Shown here: in pieces, positions 17,530-25,640 of the stretch
Numbering within the stretch: the first letter of the stretch is position 1
Layout of the letters: the number at the start of each line of letters is the position of its first letter
Source of the DNA: Symbiodinium natans
Lineage: Eukaryota > Sar > Dinophyceae > Suessiales > Symbiodiniaceae
NCBI GenBank assembly: GCA_905221605.1
Contig: CAJNDS010000264.1
Span: forward strand, 1-30,000
DNA: 30,000 nucleotides
Direction: 5' to 3'
The notes under the pieces: generated by a model
What the model was told of the DNA's origin: nothing
Databases searched by the model: none
What the model saw: only the letters and a program-made list of their open reading frames with translations
Program-made: the position numbers and the translations under genes

Positions 17530-17960
17530 CGTTAGTACGCGAAGGGTGTCCAGCACCAGTGCCCAGAGCATCCATGCCCGAGCGATGCGGGCATCCGTCT
17601 TACCAATGCCCGAACGATGATATTGTCCATCTTACCAGTGCATCCAGAGGCCAAAGCATCCCCGCTTAGCAGGGTTTAGGGTTTAGGGTTTAGGGTTTAT
17701 GCAATCGGTCATGCGGACTGTCACGAAGCGAGACACTTGGCGACTAAACGGATTCCAATTCAGGGTTTAGGGTTTAGGGTTTAGGGTTTAGGGTTCAGGG
17801 TTTAGGGTTAGGGTTCAGGGTTCAGGGTTCAGGATTTAGGGTTTAGGGTTTAGGGTTTAGGGTTTAGGGTTTAGGGTTTGGGGTTTAGGGTTTAAGGTTT
17901 AAGGTTTAGGGTTTAGGGTTTAGGGTTTAGGCATCCATGTCTGAACGATGATCACGTTCA
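17530..17960. repeat. ATGCCCGA.CGATG repeats interrupted by TTTAGGG arrays
   Basis: GCATCCATGCCCGAGCGATG (17570), ATGCCCGAACGATG (17605) and GCATCCATGTCTGAACGATG (17932) are copies of one motif. The last is separated from the others by two TTTAGGG arrays (17672-17698 and 17763-17930, the latter about 24 units with TTCAGGG and TTTAAGG variants). Confidence 0.75.
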
Positions 17961-18380
17961 GACACCAAGCTCGCCCGGAGCAAACCGGCTTCCTCAGGCT
18001 TCGCGGGCCTCACGACCTCAAATTACGCCGGTGCGCGTTCGTCGAAAGGAACACGCCTTCGCGCACTTCTCTGTGCCCGCAACTGAACAGCTCCAGCGTG
18101 GAAGGCCTTGCACCATTCGAATCATGGTAAACGACATCGTTTTCATGCCTTCTTGCCCAATCGGGCCTCCAAAACACATATTCTCCAAACGCCCGGCGGG
18201 CTGAAAGGCCCTTCAATGTGTGCGACTCTGCTGTAGACTGAGACGGAAGATCCAACTTTTGGGCCGCGCGGATTCATCGCAGCCAGTGGTGTTTCCGCAC
18301 TGCCCTGTCCGCAGGTGTCCAGTTCCATCCCAAAAATATGTTTAAAGAAGGTTGCTTAACTTTTTTTTGCTTAAACCACC

Positions 18381-19639
18381 TGGGGTTGTATAAAAACCCC
18401 GTTATAAATCTATTCATCCGTTCTAGGGTTATCGTTTTTTCTTGATTATCGTTTTACAGGGTTTTGTGGAACAACCTACAATTTCATGGATTGTAGTACA
18501 AGCTTAGTACTGGAAGCGCCACCCCCGTGAGCCGGCGGGATTTTCATTGATTTGTAGTACAAGCTTAGTACTGGAACCGCCGTCCCCGTGAGCCGGCGGG
18601 ATTTTCATTGATTTGTAGTACAAGCTTAGTACTGGAACCGCCGTCCCCGTGAGCCGGCGGGATTTTCATTGATTTGTAGTACAAGCGTAGTACTGGAACC
18701 GCCGTCCCCGTGAGCCGGCGGGATTTTCGTTGATTTGTAGTACAAGCTTAGTACTGGAACCGCCGTCCCCGTGAGCCGGCGGGATTTTCGTTGATTTGTA
18801 GTACAAGCTTAGTACTGGAACCGCCGTCCCCGTGAGCCGGCGGGATTTTCGTTGATTTGTAGTACAAGCTTAGTACGGGAACCGCAGTCCCCGTGAGCCG
18901 GCGGGATTTTCATTGATTTGTTGTACAAGCTTAGTACTGGAACCGCCGTCCCCGTGAGCCGGCGGGATTTTCATTGATTTGTAGTACAAGCTTAGTACTG
19001 GAACCGCCGTCCCCGTGAGCCGGCGGGATTTTCATTAATTTGTAGTACAAGCTTAGTACTGGAACCGCCGTCCCCGTGAGCCGGCGGGATTTTCGTTGAT
19101 TTGTAGTACAAGCTTAGTACTGGAACCGCCGTCCCCGTGAGCCGGCGGGATTTTCATTGATTTGTAGTACAAGCTTAGTACTGGAACCGCCGTCCCCGTG
19201 AGCCGGCGGGATTTTCATTGATTTGTAGTACAAGCTTAGTACTGGAACCGCCGTCCCCGTGAGCCGGCGGGATTTTCATTGATTTGTAGTACAAGCTTAG
19301 TACTGGAACCGCCGTCCCCGTGAGCCGGCGGGATTTTCATTGATTTGTAGTACAAGCTTAGTACTGGAACCGCCGTCCGCGTGAGCCGTCGGGATTTTCG
19401 TTGATTTGTAGTACAAGCTTAGTACTGGAACAGCCGTCCTGTGAGCCGGCTGGATTTTCGTTGATTTGTAGTACAAGCTTAGTACTGGTGTCGCCTGCCT
19501 GCCGCGATGCAGCAATCAGGCCGTTTTATAACGTTATCGTTTTTTCTTGATTATCGTTTTACGAGTCAGGGGCACTGCCCCAAACGCTTCGGGCAACTCC
19601 TTTCATAAATCGAATGCGCGGGGTTTTTATACAACCCCA
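18381..19639. mobile_element. Candidate non-autonomous element with 20-bp TIRs around a 61-bp array
   Basis: TGGGGTTGTATAAAAACCCC at 18381-18400 is the exact reverse complement of 19620-19639. Each TIR is itself a small palindrome (GGGGTT...AACCCC). Just inside lie 30-base direct repeats (18428-18457 and 19533-19562) that contain TTATCGTTTT twice. The interior is the 61-bp tandem array. No transposase ORF and no convincing target-site duplication are seen. The layout fits a MITE-like or foldback element whose core expanded by tandem duplication, but a replication or structural element cannot be excluded. Confidence 0.6.
18490..19490. repeat. 61-bp tandem array, about 17 copies
   Basis: The unit runs GTAGTACAAGCTTAGTACTG, GAACCGCCGTCCCCGTGAGC, CGGCGGGATTTTCATTGATT, T. 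Copies are nearly identical, with single-base variants (CATT or CGTT, one TTGTAC, one truncated CCGTCCTGTG in the last copies). Each unit can form two hairpins: AGTAC/GTACT around AAGCTTA, and CCGCCG/CGGCGG. There are no variable spacers, so it is not a CRISPR array. Confidence 0.95.
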
Positions 19640-19701
19640 CCTCAAGATGTAGTGTAAACAACGTTTCTGGCAGCACCTCGGTAGGGTTTAGCGCTTAGGG
19701 C

Positions 19702-19764
19702 TTAGGGTTTCGGATACAGCCAGGGGAGGGCGTCACGGTAGCCAGAGGTAGGGCTTTCCAGGCC
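19702..19764 (-). CDS. Candidate exon of the Cys-module gene
   Basis: After the acceptor tttgtgtcccag the phase 0 frame reads GLESPTSGYRDALPWLYPKP and then hits TAA, made by the adjacent CCCTAAG-type repeat. A GT donor at CTACC|GTGACG or a nearby GC could end it earlier. The opposite strand also offers an exon here (ttccag|, then ALGHKELQESKQR before a GT), so strand is not certain. Confidence 0.4.
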   Translation of the reverse strand, partial: GLESPTSGYRDALPWLYPKP

Positions 19765-19885
19765 CTGGGACACAAAGAGTTACAAGAAAGCAAGCAGAGG
19801 GTTTGGGGCCAACGCAGCAAGACAGAGTTGCAACCAACCTAGCTACCCTTCTATAACCCTACAAAGCCAGTAAGTTAAGATCATC

Positions 19886-19978
19886 CTGCAATGACAGACA
19901 GGAGTTGCTAATGGCACCCCAGCCACAGGTGCAGCAAGCGCACTGGGCAGCGGGGGCATTGGCGGGCAGAGCGTCGTA
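19886..19978 (-). CDS. Exon of the Cys-module gene: CACCTC cluster
   Basis: Exactly 31 codons, phase 0 at both ends, from the acceptor cacgtctgcgcag to a GA donor (TTGCAG|GATGAT). It encodes YDALPANAPAAQ, then CACCTCGWGAISNSCLSLQ with five Cys in total, four of them within CACCTC. Clustered Cys suggests disulfides or metal binding. The Cys-Cys pairing echoes the CC pairs in the terminal exon. Confidence 0.6.
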
Positions 19979-20100
19979 CTGCGCAGACGTGTACCTTTGC
20001 CCACAAAGAAGTGCGGGTTCTTAGAAGTCTCGCAGCTCGATCTACCTACCTATGGATGCATACCAGACATACCAGTATATGTATTATACCATGACAAGTC

Positions 20101-20180
20101 AACATATAAACCCTAAACCCTAAACCCTAGACCCTAAACCCTAGACCCTAAACCTTAAACCCTATAAACCCTAAACCCTA
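20101..20180. repeat. CCCTAAA array
   Basis: About ten units with CCCTAGA variants on the + strand, ending four bases before the 3' edge of the exon at 20196-20285. The array beyond the exon (20336-20422) is TTTAGGG/CTTAGGG, so the exon lies inside an inverted pair. Confidence 0.95.
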
Positions 20181-20195
20181 AGCTCAGAAGTTGCC

Positions 20196-20285
20196 CTGAA
20201 GGCGCTGGCTCGTGCCGGCCGTGTTGTCTGGGAGATTGCAGCTGGGACTGGTAGGGGCATCCGTGATGACGAGCCTCACGGAATC
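20196..20285 (-). CDS. Exon of the Cys-module gene
   Basis: The acceptor ctcacggccag is followed in phase 0 by 30 codons, DSVRLVITDAPTSPSC then NLPDNTAGTSQRLQ, to CAG|GGCAAC. A GC donor one base further on would change the phase, and a TGA lies in frame at 20184-20186, so the 3' border is the least secure part. The first half is strand-like. Confidence 0.55.
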
Positions 20286-20335
20286 CTGGCCGTGAGGAGC
20301 TTGGGGGTGGAGGCCTGGGAAGTTTTGGGGGCTTA

Positions 20336-20422
20336 GGGGTTAGGGTTTAGGGTTTAGGGTTTAGGGCTTAGGGCTTAGGGCTTAGGGCTTAGGGCTTAGG
20401 GCTTAGGGCTTAGGGCTTAGGG
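20336..20422. repeat. TTTAGGG then CTTAGGG array
   Basis: Three TTTAGGG units followed by about nine CTTAGGG units. It is a homogenised variant block that shows local array expansion from a mutated unit. Confidence 0.95.
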
Positions 20423-20479
20423 TCCCTGAACCCTAACTCCCACGAATCCCCAACATGGGCTGCAGAATTCTGGGTTCTC

Positions 20480-20548
20480 CTGTGCCGTCGGGTAGTAGTC
20501 GGTGGCCTTGCAGGTGCTCATCGCCGATTTCGTCTCCGCGCTGGTCGC
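20480..20548 (-). CDS. Exon of the Cys-module gene
   Basis: Exactly 23 codons, phase 0 at both ends, from AAG| to a GA donor (GCACAG|GAGAAC). It encodes ATSAETKSAMSTCKATDYYP then TAQ, with one Cys. Codon use is strongly G/C at position three. The acceptor lacks a long pyrimidine tract. Confidence 0.6.
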
Positions 20549-20571
20549 CTTCTTGGGTTCAAGTCCTATGG

Positions 20572-20630
20572 GTTGGGATGTTCCCCCTTATACTACCACT
20601 ATTATGATCCCTAGTAAGGACTGTCAGAAA
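20572..20630. repeat. Partial copy of the GATGTTCCCCCTT foldback family
   Basis: GTTGGGATGTTCCCCCTTAT and, about 40 bases on, TAAGGACTGTCAGA match the arms of the foldback at 29414-29529. The copy is decayed and lies between two exons of the minus-strand gene. Confidence 0.6.
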
Positions 20631-20727
20631 GGCTCGAAAAGGCTTTTTACAAGGCGTTGGGAGCTTTCAAAGCATTGGGAAGCACTCCCAGGGGGTCTCA
20701 GGGGAAGTCTCAGAGCTTCAAGAGGGC

Positions 20728-20790
20728 CTTCCCCAGGGAGTTGGCCAGGCACTCCATGTGCAGCACCACCTCGTACTCCCGGCGCAACTC
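20728..20790 (-). CDS. Exon of the Cys-module gene
   Basis: 21 codons in phase 0, ELRREYEVVLHMECLANSLG then K, ending at a GC donor (GGGAAG|GCCCTC). It is a charged amphipathic helix with one Cys. The start could lie 20 bases further upstream (after ctag), which would add PTNETK. Codon bias is strong. Confidence 0.65.
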
Positions 20791-21159
20791 CTTCGTTTCA
20801 TTTGTTGGAACTAGATGCTTGCTGCGAGGCTTCCCTTGGAATGAGAATGGGCTCCTAGAGAGTGATGGCACTAGCATGGTTTGGGGGGCTGAAGCCCCTC
20901 CAAAAGGACAACAAAAGAGGAGAAACTCCAAGAAACAAAAGCTTCCCCCCTCAAAAAACAACCGCAGCTGCGCAAAGAGCTCAAAATTAACACGGTCTCT
21001 TGTCTCCCCGCTTGGAGGTTCTTAACCAATTATCGCTGTACTTCTAGTCACATCAGGGCACTCAAAGGGGCTTCTGAGTGGCTTGTAAGTACCGTTCTCC
21101 ATGGTTTATAAGAACCACGAACCCTCTAAGTAGGGTTATTAGGGCACTTAAGGGGGCAC

Positions 21160-21246
21160 CCCTAAACCCTAAACCCTGAACCCTAAACCCTAAACCCTAA
21201 ACCCTAAACCCTAAACCCTAAACCCTAAACCCTAAACCCTAAACCT
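21160..21246. repeat. CCCTAAA array
   Basis: Twelve units, one of them CCCTGAA, on the + strand. It lies just left of the 28-31-bp minisatellite. Confidence 0.95.
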
Positions 21247-21275
21247 CTCTATCATAATGAATTTAAACCCTAATT

Positions 21276-22032
21276 CAAAAGTGGGCAACGGTGATTTTCG
21301 GCCTCAAAAGTGGGCAACGGTGACTTTTTCGGCCTCAAAAGTGGGCAACAGTGATTTTCCGGGCCTCAAAAGTGGGCAACGGTGACTTTCCGGGCCTCAA
21401 AAGTGGGCAACGGTGACTTTCCGGGCCTCAAAAGTGGGCAACGGTGATTTTCCGGGCCTCAAAAGTGGGCCACGGTGACTTTCCGGGCCTCAAAAGTGGG
21501 CAACGGTGATTTTCCGGGCCTCAAAAGTGGGCAACGGTGATTTTCCGGGCCTCAAAAGTGGGCAACGGTGATTTTCCGGGCCTCAAAAGTGGGCAACGGT
21601 GACTTTCCGGGCCTCAAAAGTGGGCAACGGTGATTTTCGGCCTCAAAAGTGGGCACGGTGACTTTTTCGGCCTCAAAAGTGGGCAACGGTGATTTTCCGG
21701 GCCTCAAAGTGGGCAACGGTGACTTTTTCGGCCTCAAAAGTGGGCAACGGTGATTTTCCGGGCCTCAAAGTGGGCAACGGTGACTTTCCGGGCCTCAAAA
21801 GTGGGCAACGGTGACTTTCCGGGCCTCAAAAGTGGGCAACGGTGATTTTCCGGGCCTCAAAAGTGGGCAACGGTGACTTTCCGCGCCTCAAAAGTGGGCA
21901 ACGGTGACTTTCCGGGCCTCAAAAGTGGGCAACGGTGATTTTCCGGGCCTCAAAAGTGGGCAACGGTGACTTTCCGGGCCTCAACAGTGGGCAACGGTGA
22001 ATTTCGGCTTCAAAAGTGGGCAATGGTGAGTT
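21276..22032. repeat. Minisatellite, unit CCTCAAAAGTGGGCAACGGTGA...
   Basis: About 25 copies of a 28-31-bp unit: CCTCAAAAGTGGGCAACGGT, then GATTTTC or GACTTTC, then CGGG, CGG or TCGG. Length differences come from the CCGGG end. The array passes at 22032 into TTTTCAAGG and TTTTTCAGTG repeats (to about 22130). Confidence 0.95.
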
Positions 22033-22534
22033 TCCTTTTCCCCGAGTTTTCTCAAGGTTTTTCAAGGTTTTTCAGAGTTCTTCAGTGTTTTTCAAGGTTT
22101 TTCAATGTTTTTCAGGATGTTTCAGGGCTTTTAACCCTCAATTCTGATGAAGAGCCGCCCCCGCGACCTTTTCACAGCCTAGTTTTGGTCAAGGGGGGGT
22201 TGTATTTTTCAATTTTAAAGGCAAAATAGTCTTCGGAGACCCCCCCTTGCCTCAAATCTTGAGAGGGAATGTTTGCCGCAAAAACACCTCAAATGAGGGG
22301 GACCCCCAGGATCGGCCCGGGTCCCTATTAAAAATGCGATTTTTTAGTACTGAAATCGACGGTTCTGGGTGGCCTCTCGTTTTCTGGGTTTTTGACCACG
22401 AGCCTTCGCCGATAGGTGCTTCTAAACCGTAGGGTTAGGGCCCTAAAAGCATAAAGGGCCTGTTGTGGGCCTTAGATTAGATTTCGGGTTTTGGGTCCGT
22501 TAAAAACTAACTACTGGGAATGTATTGAGTGAAC

Positions 22535-22635
22535 TTTGTATTTTCTCAATGTTATGGGTTTCTTGGGTGGGTGGGTTATTTTCCAACGCTTGACAAGCTG
22601 CTTGACTAGTGAATGCTCGGACTTGAGATGCTGAA
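22535..22635. repeat. Array-associated repeat, copy 1
   Basis: Contains TTCTCAATGTTATGGG, GGGTGGGTGGG and GAATGCTCGGACTTGAGATG and ends ...GATGCTGAACCCTAAACCC. It matches 28927-29040 with scattered differences. In both copies the CCCTAAA array starts directly after GATGCTGAA or GATGCTGAATC. Confidence 0.8.
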
Positions 22636-22780
22636 CCCTAAACCCTAAACCCTAAACCCTAAACCCTAAACCCTAAACCCTAAACCCTAAACCCTAAACC
22701 CTAAACCCTAAACCCTAAACCCTAAACCCCTAAACCCTAAACCCTAAACCCTAAACCCTAAACCCTAAACCCTAAACCCT
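22632..22780. repeat. CCCTAAA array, about 21 units
   Basis: Nearly perfect array with one inserted C near 22727. It ends about 18 bases from the exon at 22798-22884. Confidence 0.98.
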
Positions 22781-22797
22781 CACTTAAGGGGGCACAC

Positions 22798-22884
22798 CTC
22801 GAGCTTGCTTGCGTAGGAGGTCTGCATGCTGCCGTAGGAGGCGACATTCTCGTCAAAGCAGCTCTTGCAGCCCTTCTGGGTCTC
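22798..22884 (-). CDS. Exon of the Cys-module gene
   Basis: Exactly 29 codons, phase 0 at both ends, from the acceptor gttttggcag to a canonical donor (CTCGAG|gtgtgc). It encodes ETQKGCKSCFDENVASYGSM then QTSYASKLE. Two Cys are spaced CKSC; YASK recurs in the exon near 24186-24230. The exon sits between a CCCTAAA array and a TTTAGGG array. Confidence 0.8.
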
Positions 22885-22907
22885 CTGCCAAAACAAGACG
22901 CCCTTTA

Positions 22908-23103
22908 ATTAGGGTTTAGGGTTTAGGGTTTAGGGTTTGGGGTTTAGGGTTTAGGGGGTTTAGGGTTTAGGGTTTAGGGTTTAGGTTTAGGTTTAGGGTT
23001 TAGGGTTTAGGGTTTAGGGTTAGGGTTTAGGGTTTAGGGTTTAGGGTTTAGGGTTTAGGGTTTAGGGTTTAGGGTTTAGGGTTTAGGGTTTAGGGTTTAG
23101 GGT
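22908..23103. repeat. TTTAGGG array, about 27 units
   Basis: Nearly perfect array on the + strand with a few shortened units. It is in inverted orientation to 22632-22780. Confidence 0.98.
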
Positions 23104-23182
23104 AGCGCATCTCAACCTCCTCCCTAAGCCCCCCCTGAACCCCTTGGGGTGCCAAACTTCCCTGCATCCCCCCCAAACCCTC

Positions 23183-23257
23183 CTTGAGGTAGTTGCAGGA
23201 GGCCACGTCCATCTCTGTCTGCAGCGTGTTGCACGACTCTCTCTTGGTCTGCTGATC
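23183..23257 (-). CDS. Exon of the Cys-module gene
   Basis: Exactly 25 codons, phase 0 at both ends, from the acceptor cgcatgtttgcag to a GA donor (CTCAAG|GAGGGT). It encodes DQQTKRESCNTLQTEMDVAS then CNYLK, a charged helix with two Cys 12 residues apart. Confidence 0.75.
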
Positions 23258-23401
23258 CTGCAAACATGCGCCGCGAGACCAGCAAGAGCACTTTGAGACG
23301 GGCTCAAGAGACGCAAGCTCCGGATCTCATGCTTTGAGGCGTGCTAGCCATGTCTTCGAGATGCCATCTCCCTTTCCACTATGACTCTGTTCGTCTTTCA
23401 G

Positions 23402-23765
23402 GTTTGATGTTTCTTGTTCCCGGGAGGTGAAGAGGGCGTCTCAGCGGGCTTCAATCCTACAGGCTAACTTCGGCCTGGATTCTATGGGACCCCCGACTCG
23501 ACTCCTCTCAATCCGTGACCTTGTGAGACCCAACCACTTGGGTGAGCGTTCGCACAATTTCCCGCTCTGTTCCCGCTTCGGGCAGCCCGCACCCGAACGC
23601 CAGGTCCGTCAGCTTTCACAACAGTTCCTGAGCCCCACACATGATGGCCCATCTATGCGCCTTCAGACACAGAGGGTGCAGCAAGCCGTAGGGTCGGCTG
23701 CATACCGCCAACTTCTTCCTCAAAAGCCTCAAGAAGAAACGCCTGCAGATATCTATGGACTATAG
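23402..23765 (+). CDS. Antisense open exon of 120 codons inside an intron
   Basis: A strong acceptor, gactctgttcgtctttcag, is followed (one leading base) by a frame open to TAG at 23763-23765. It includes FDVSCSREVKRASQRASILQ, RLLSIRDLVRPNHLGERSHN and RQVRQLSQQFLSPTHDGPSM. It is Gln/Arg/Ser-rich with moderate codon bias. It lies on the strand opposite to the host gene, between exons 23183-23257 and 23960-24028. It may be a nested gene, a gene remnant or chance. No family is recognised. Confidence 0.35.
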
Positions 23766-23827
23766 ATCCAACAAAGAAGCCCCCTGATGCCCCCGAAAAA
23801 CGGGAAGCCTACAGGGCTGAAGCAGAC

Positions 23828-23935
23828 CTTAAACCCTAAACCCTAAACCCTAAACCCTAAACCCTAAACCCTAAACCCTAAACCCTAAACCCTAAACCCT
23901 AAACCCTAAACCCTAAACCCCAACCCCTAAACCCG
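23828..23935. repeat. CCCTAAA array
   Basis: About 14 units on the + strand, ending about 25 bases from the exon at 23960-24028. Confidence 0.97.
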
Positions 23936-23959
23936 AATCAAACCTTAAGATTGTCAGTC

Positions 23960-24028
23960 CTTGCTGGTGGTCGTGCACTTCTGCTCTTCCACCGAGAAGC
24001 TCTGCGTCTTGTTGGAGCAGCTGCTGAC
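23960..24028 (-). CDS. Exon of the Cys-module gene
   Basis: Exactly 23 codons, phase 0, from the acceptor gggaagccccag to a GA donor (AGCAAG|GACTGA). It encodes VSSCSNKTQSFSVEEQKC then TTTSK, with two Cys 14 residues apart and N-K-T as a possible glycosylation site. If the GA donor is not used, the frame ends at TGA (23954), so this could instead be a 3' end. Confidence 0.7.
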
Positions 24029-24067
24029 CTGGGGCTTCCCAGAGGCCCCCTTGTTGCGGAGGCTTAC

Positions 24068-24178
24068 GCAAGAAAATAAACCCTAAACCCGGAACCCTAA
24101 ACCCCAAACCCTAAACCCTAAACCCCAAACCCTAAACTCTAAACCCTAAACCCTAAACCCTAAACCCTAAACCCTAGC
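24068..24178. repeat. CCCTAAA array with variants
   Basis: About 15 units with CCCGGAA, CCCCAAA and CTCTAAA variants. It separates two exons of the minus-strand gene. Confidence 0.95.
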
Positions 24179-24185
24179 AGCGGGC

Positions 24186-24230
24186 CTTGCTGGCGTAGTT
24201 GCCCTTGGTGGTCTCGAAAAGCCCGGCCAT
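24186..24230 (-). CDS. Exon of the Cys-module gene (start uncertain)
   Basis: The frame reads MAGLFETTKGNYASK to a GC donor (AGCAAG|GCCCGC). The frame is open further upstream, so the acceptor is not fixed. The segment NYASK parallels SYASK in the exon at 22798-22884. Without the GC donor the frame would stop at a TAG made by the adjacent array. Confidence 0.55.
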
Positions 24231-24261
24231 CCTCCAGATTTCGTGTTGTTTTGGGCGTTCA

Positions 24262-24480
24262 GGATTTAGGGTTCTAGGGTTTTAGGGTTTAGGGTTTAGG
24301 GTTTAGGGTTTGGGGTTTAGGGTTCCGGGTTTAGGGTTTAGGGGGTTGGGCTTTAGGGTTTAGGGGTTGGGGCTTCAGGGTTTCAGGGTTTCAGGGCTTC
24401 GGGGGTTTAGGGTTTACAGGGTTCTAGGGCTTTGGGGTTTAGGGTTCTAGGGTTTAGGCGTTCAGGGTTTAGGCCAGGTT
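24262..24480. repeat. Degenerate TTTAGGG array
   Basis: TTTAGGG, TTCTAGGG, TTTCAGGG and TTGGGGC-type units on the + strand, in inverted orientation to the array on the other side of the exon at 24186-24230. Confidence 0.9.
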
Positions 24481-24800
24481 CGAGGGCTTTAGGGACTTTG
24501 GGTTCGTTGGGAGTTCAGGGTTTGGGGTCTAGGGTCTGCGGTGCAGGGATGAGAGGGCCAGGCGCTGCAGGCGTAGGGATGGGCATACAGGGTGCAGAGG
24601 CCTGTAGGAGTTGTGTGATCATATGCGGGTTTCCCACAATAAGGGGTACCCCGAATGTACCCCCAAATCATAGAATCCTTATTATAGGAGGCTTCGGCTT
24701 GGGTTTGCTTTTTCCAAACTCGATACCACCGATTGTCAGAAATGCTTCCGCCCGATTGCGGACTCGCACATCGGCCGGTCACTCGGGGCACACGCCGCAG

Positions 24801-24837
24801 CCGCTTCTTGCCGCTTCTTGCCGCTTCTTGCTGCTTC

Positions 24838-24922
<85 letters not shown>
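24801..24922. repeat. 10-bp repeat CGCTTCTTGC grading into (CTG)n
   Basis: Three or four copies of CGCTTCTTGC mutate to TGCTTCTTGC, then continue as about 28 CTG triplets. It is readable as poly-Leu, poly-Cys or poly-Ala on + and poly-Gln, poly-Ala or poly-Ser on -, with no gene around it. I regard it as intronic microsatellite. Confidence 0.95.
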
Positions 24923-25080
24923 ACTACTTGTAGCTGTTGCGCTTGGATTTTCGTTACATTCTTGTTCGACCCCCCCCCCCGACCATGTATGGCACCGATT
25001 CTTGGCATAGATTCTCATCACCCTAAACTTAACCCTACATCCTAAGCCCTAAGCCGAAACCCTAAACCCTAAGACCTCAC

Positions 25081-25188
25081 CTGTGGAGCCATCCCTTCTC
25101 TCCTGCTCAGGTAGTCCGAGCACTGCTCCGCATCATAGACCTTGCAGAACGTGGTCGGGTTCTGGCAGGACTCCTTCTCGATCCTCGC
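25081..25188 (-). CDS. Exon of the Cys-module gene (best-defined borders)
   Basis: Exactly 36 codons, phase 0 at both ends, with a canonical acceptor (cttaggtcctggcag) and donor (CCACAG|gtgagg). It encodes ARIEKESCQNPTTFCKVYDA then EQCSDYLSRREGMAPQ, with three Cys (C-x6-C-x7-C). It is charged and helical. CCCTAAA-type units lie close downstream. Confidence 0.85.
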
Positions 25189-25419
25189 CTGCCAGGACCT
25201 AAGCCCGCCATGCTAAGGCCATGCTACGAAACTCCATCCATGACCTACTACTTGCTTAACCCCCCCCCCCCCCCCAAAAAAAAAAAAACACACAAAAAAC
25301 ATTCTTCCATGTTGGGGCTTCTGAAGCAAGCAAGTAGTAGTGATCAAGCCTACGCGCCTAAGCCCGTACAGACAGATAGTTGAGCAACTTGAGGCGGACA
25401 GAACGCACAACGTCGTCGC

Positions 25420-25509
25420 CTGCGCCGCGCACTCCGTCTTCTTGGCATCCAGCGCCGTCTGCTTCGTCTGCTCGCACTGGCTGTGGGTGGTCGCAAGGCC
25501 CGACTCATC
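25420..25509 (-). CDS. Exon of the Cys-module gene
   Basis: Exactly 30 codons, phase 0 at both ends, from catgtcttgcgag to a GC donor (GCGCAG|GCGACG). It encodes DESGLATTHSQCEQTKQTAL then DAKKTECAAQ, a Gln/Lys/Thr/Ala-rich helix with two Cys 14 residues apart. Codon bias is strong. Confidence 0.75.
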
Positions 25510-25561
25510 CTCGCAAGACATGGGAGCCTTGAACCTGTCCCTGAGGCCCTGTAGATCTACT

Positions 25562-25562
25562 G

Positions 25563-25606
<44 letters not shown>

Positions 25607-25640
25607 CTATACTAGACGCAATATATATATATATATGTAT
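25562..25640. repeat. (CT)n, (AT)n and a duplicated TATACTAGACGCA
   Basis: About 14 CT units followed by AT units, then two copies of an (AT)n tract plus TATACTAGACGCA, about 30 bp apart. Confidence 0.95.

Larger units (their letters stand above)
16514..19701 (-). other. Long intron (or gap) upstream of the glycine-rich exon
   Basis: No convincing minus-strand exon is seen in 3.2 kb. It holds AT-richer sequence (16620-16980), a decayed minisatellite around GGGCTTGCCAC (17000-17310), a C run, TTTAGGG arrays, and the 61-bp array element. A frame at 18010-18235 on the minus strand, including EYVFWRPDWARRHENDVVYH, is protein-like, but without good borders I leave it unassigned. Confidence 0.5.
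20860..22797. other. Intron of the minus-strand gene: repeats only
   Basis: No exon is seen between 20790 and 22798. The stretch holds a CCCTAAA array (21160-21245), the 28-31-bp minisatellite, a TTTTTCA-rich tail, about 350 bp of unique sequence and the CCCTAAA array at 22632. Confidence 0.6.

Noticed and set aside
18490-19490. CRISPR-like regular array
   Set aside because: The whole 61-bp unit is conserved with no unique spacers, there are no cas genes, and the context is eukaryotic.
20502-21025. Plus-strand ORFs of 118 and 122 codons
   Set aside because: They overlap the better-supported minus-strand exons at 20480-20548 and 20728-20790 and have poorer codon bias.
24432-25045. Poly-Ala, poly-Leu, poly-Cys or poly-Gln proteins across the CTG tract
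   Set aside because: All frames through a triplet repeat are open. Flanking sequence is degenerate heptamers and intron-like.
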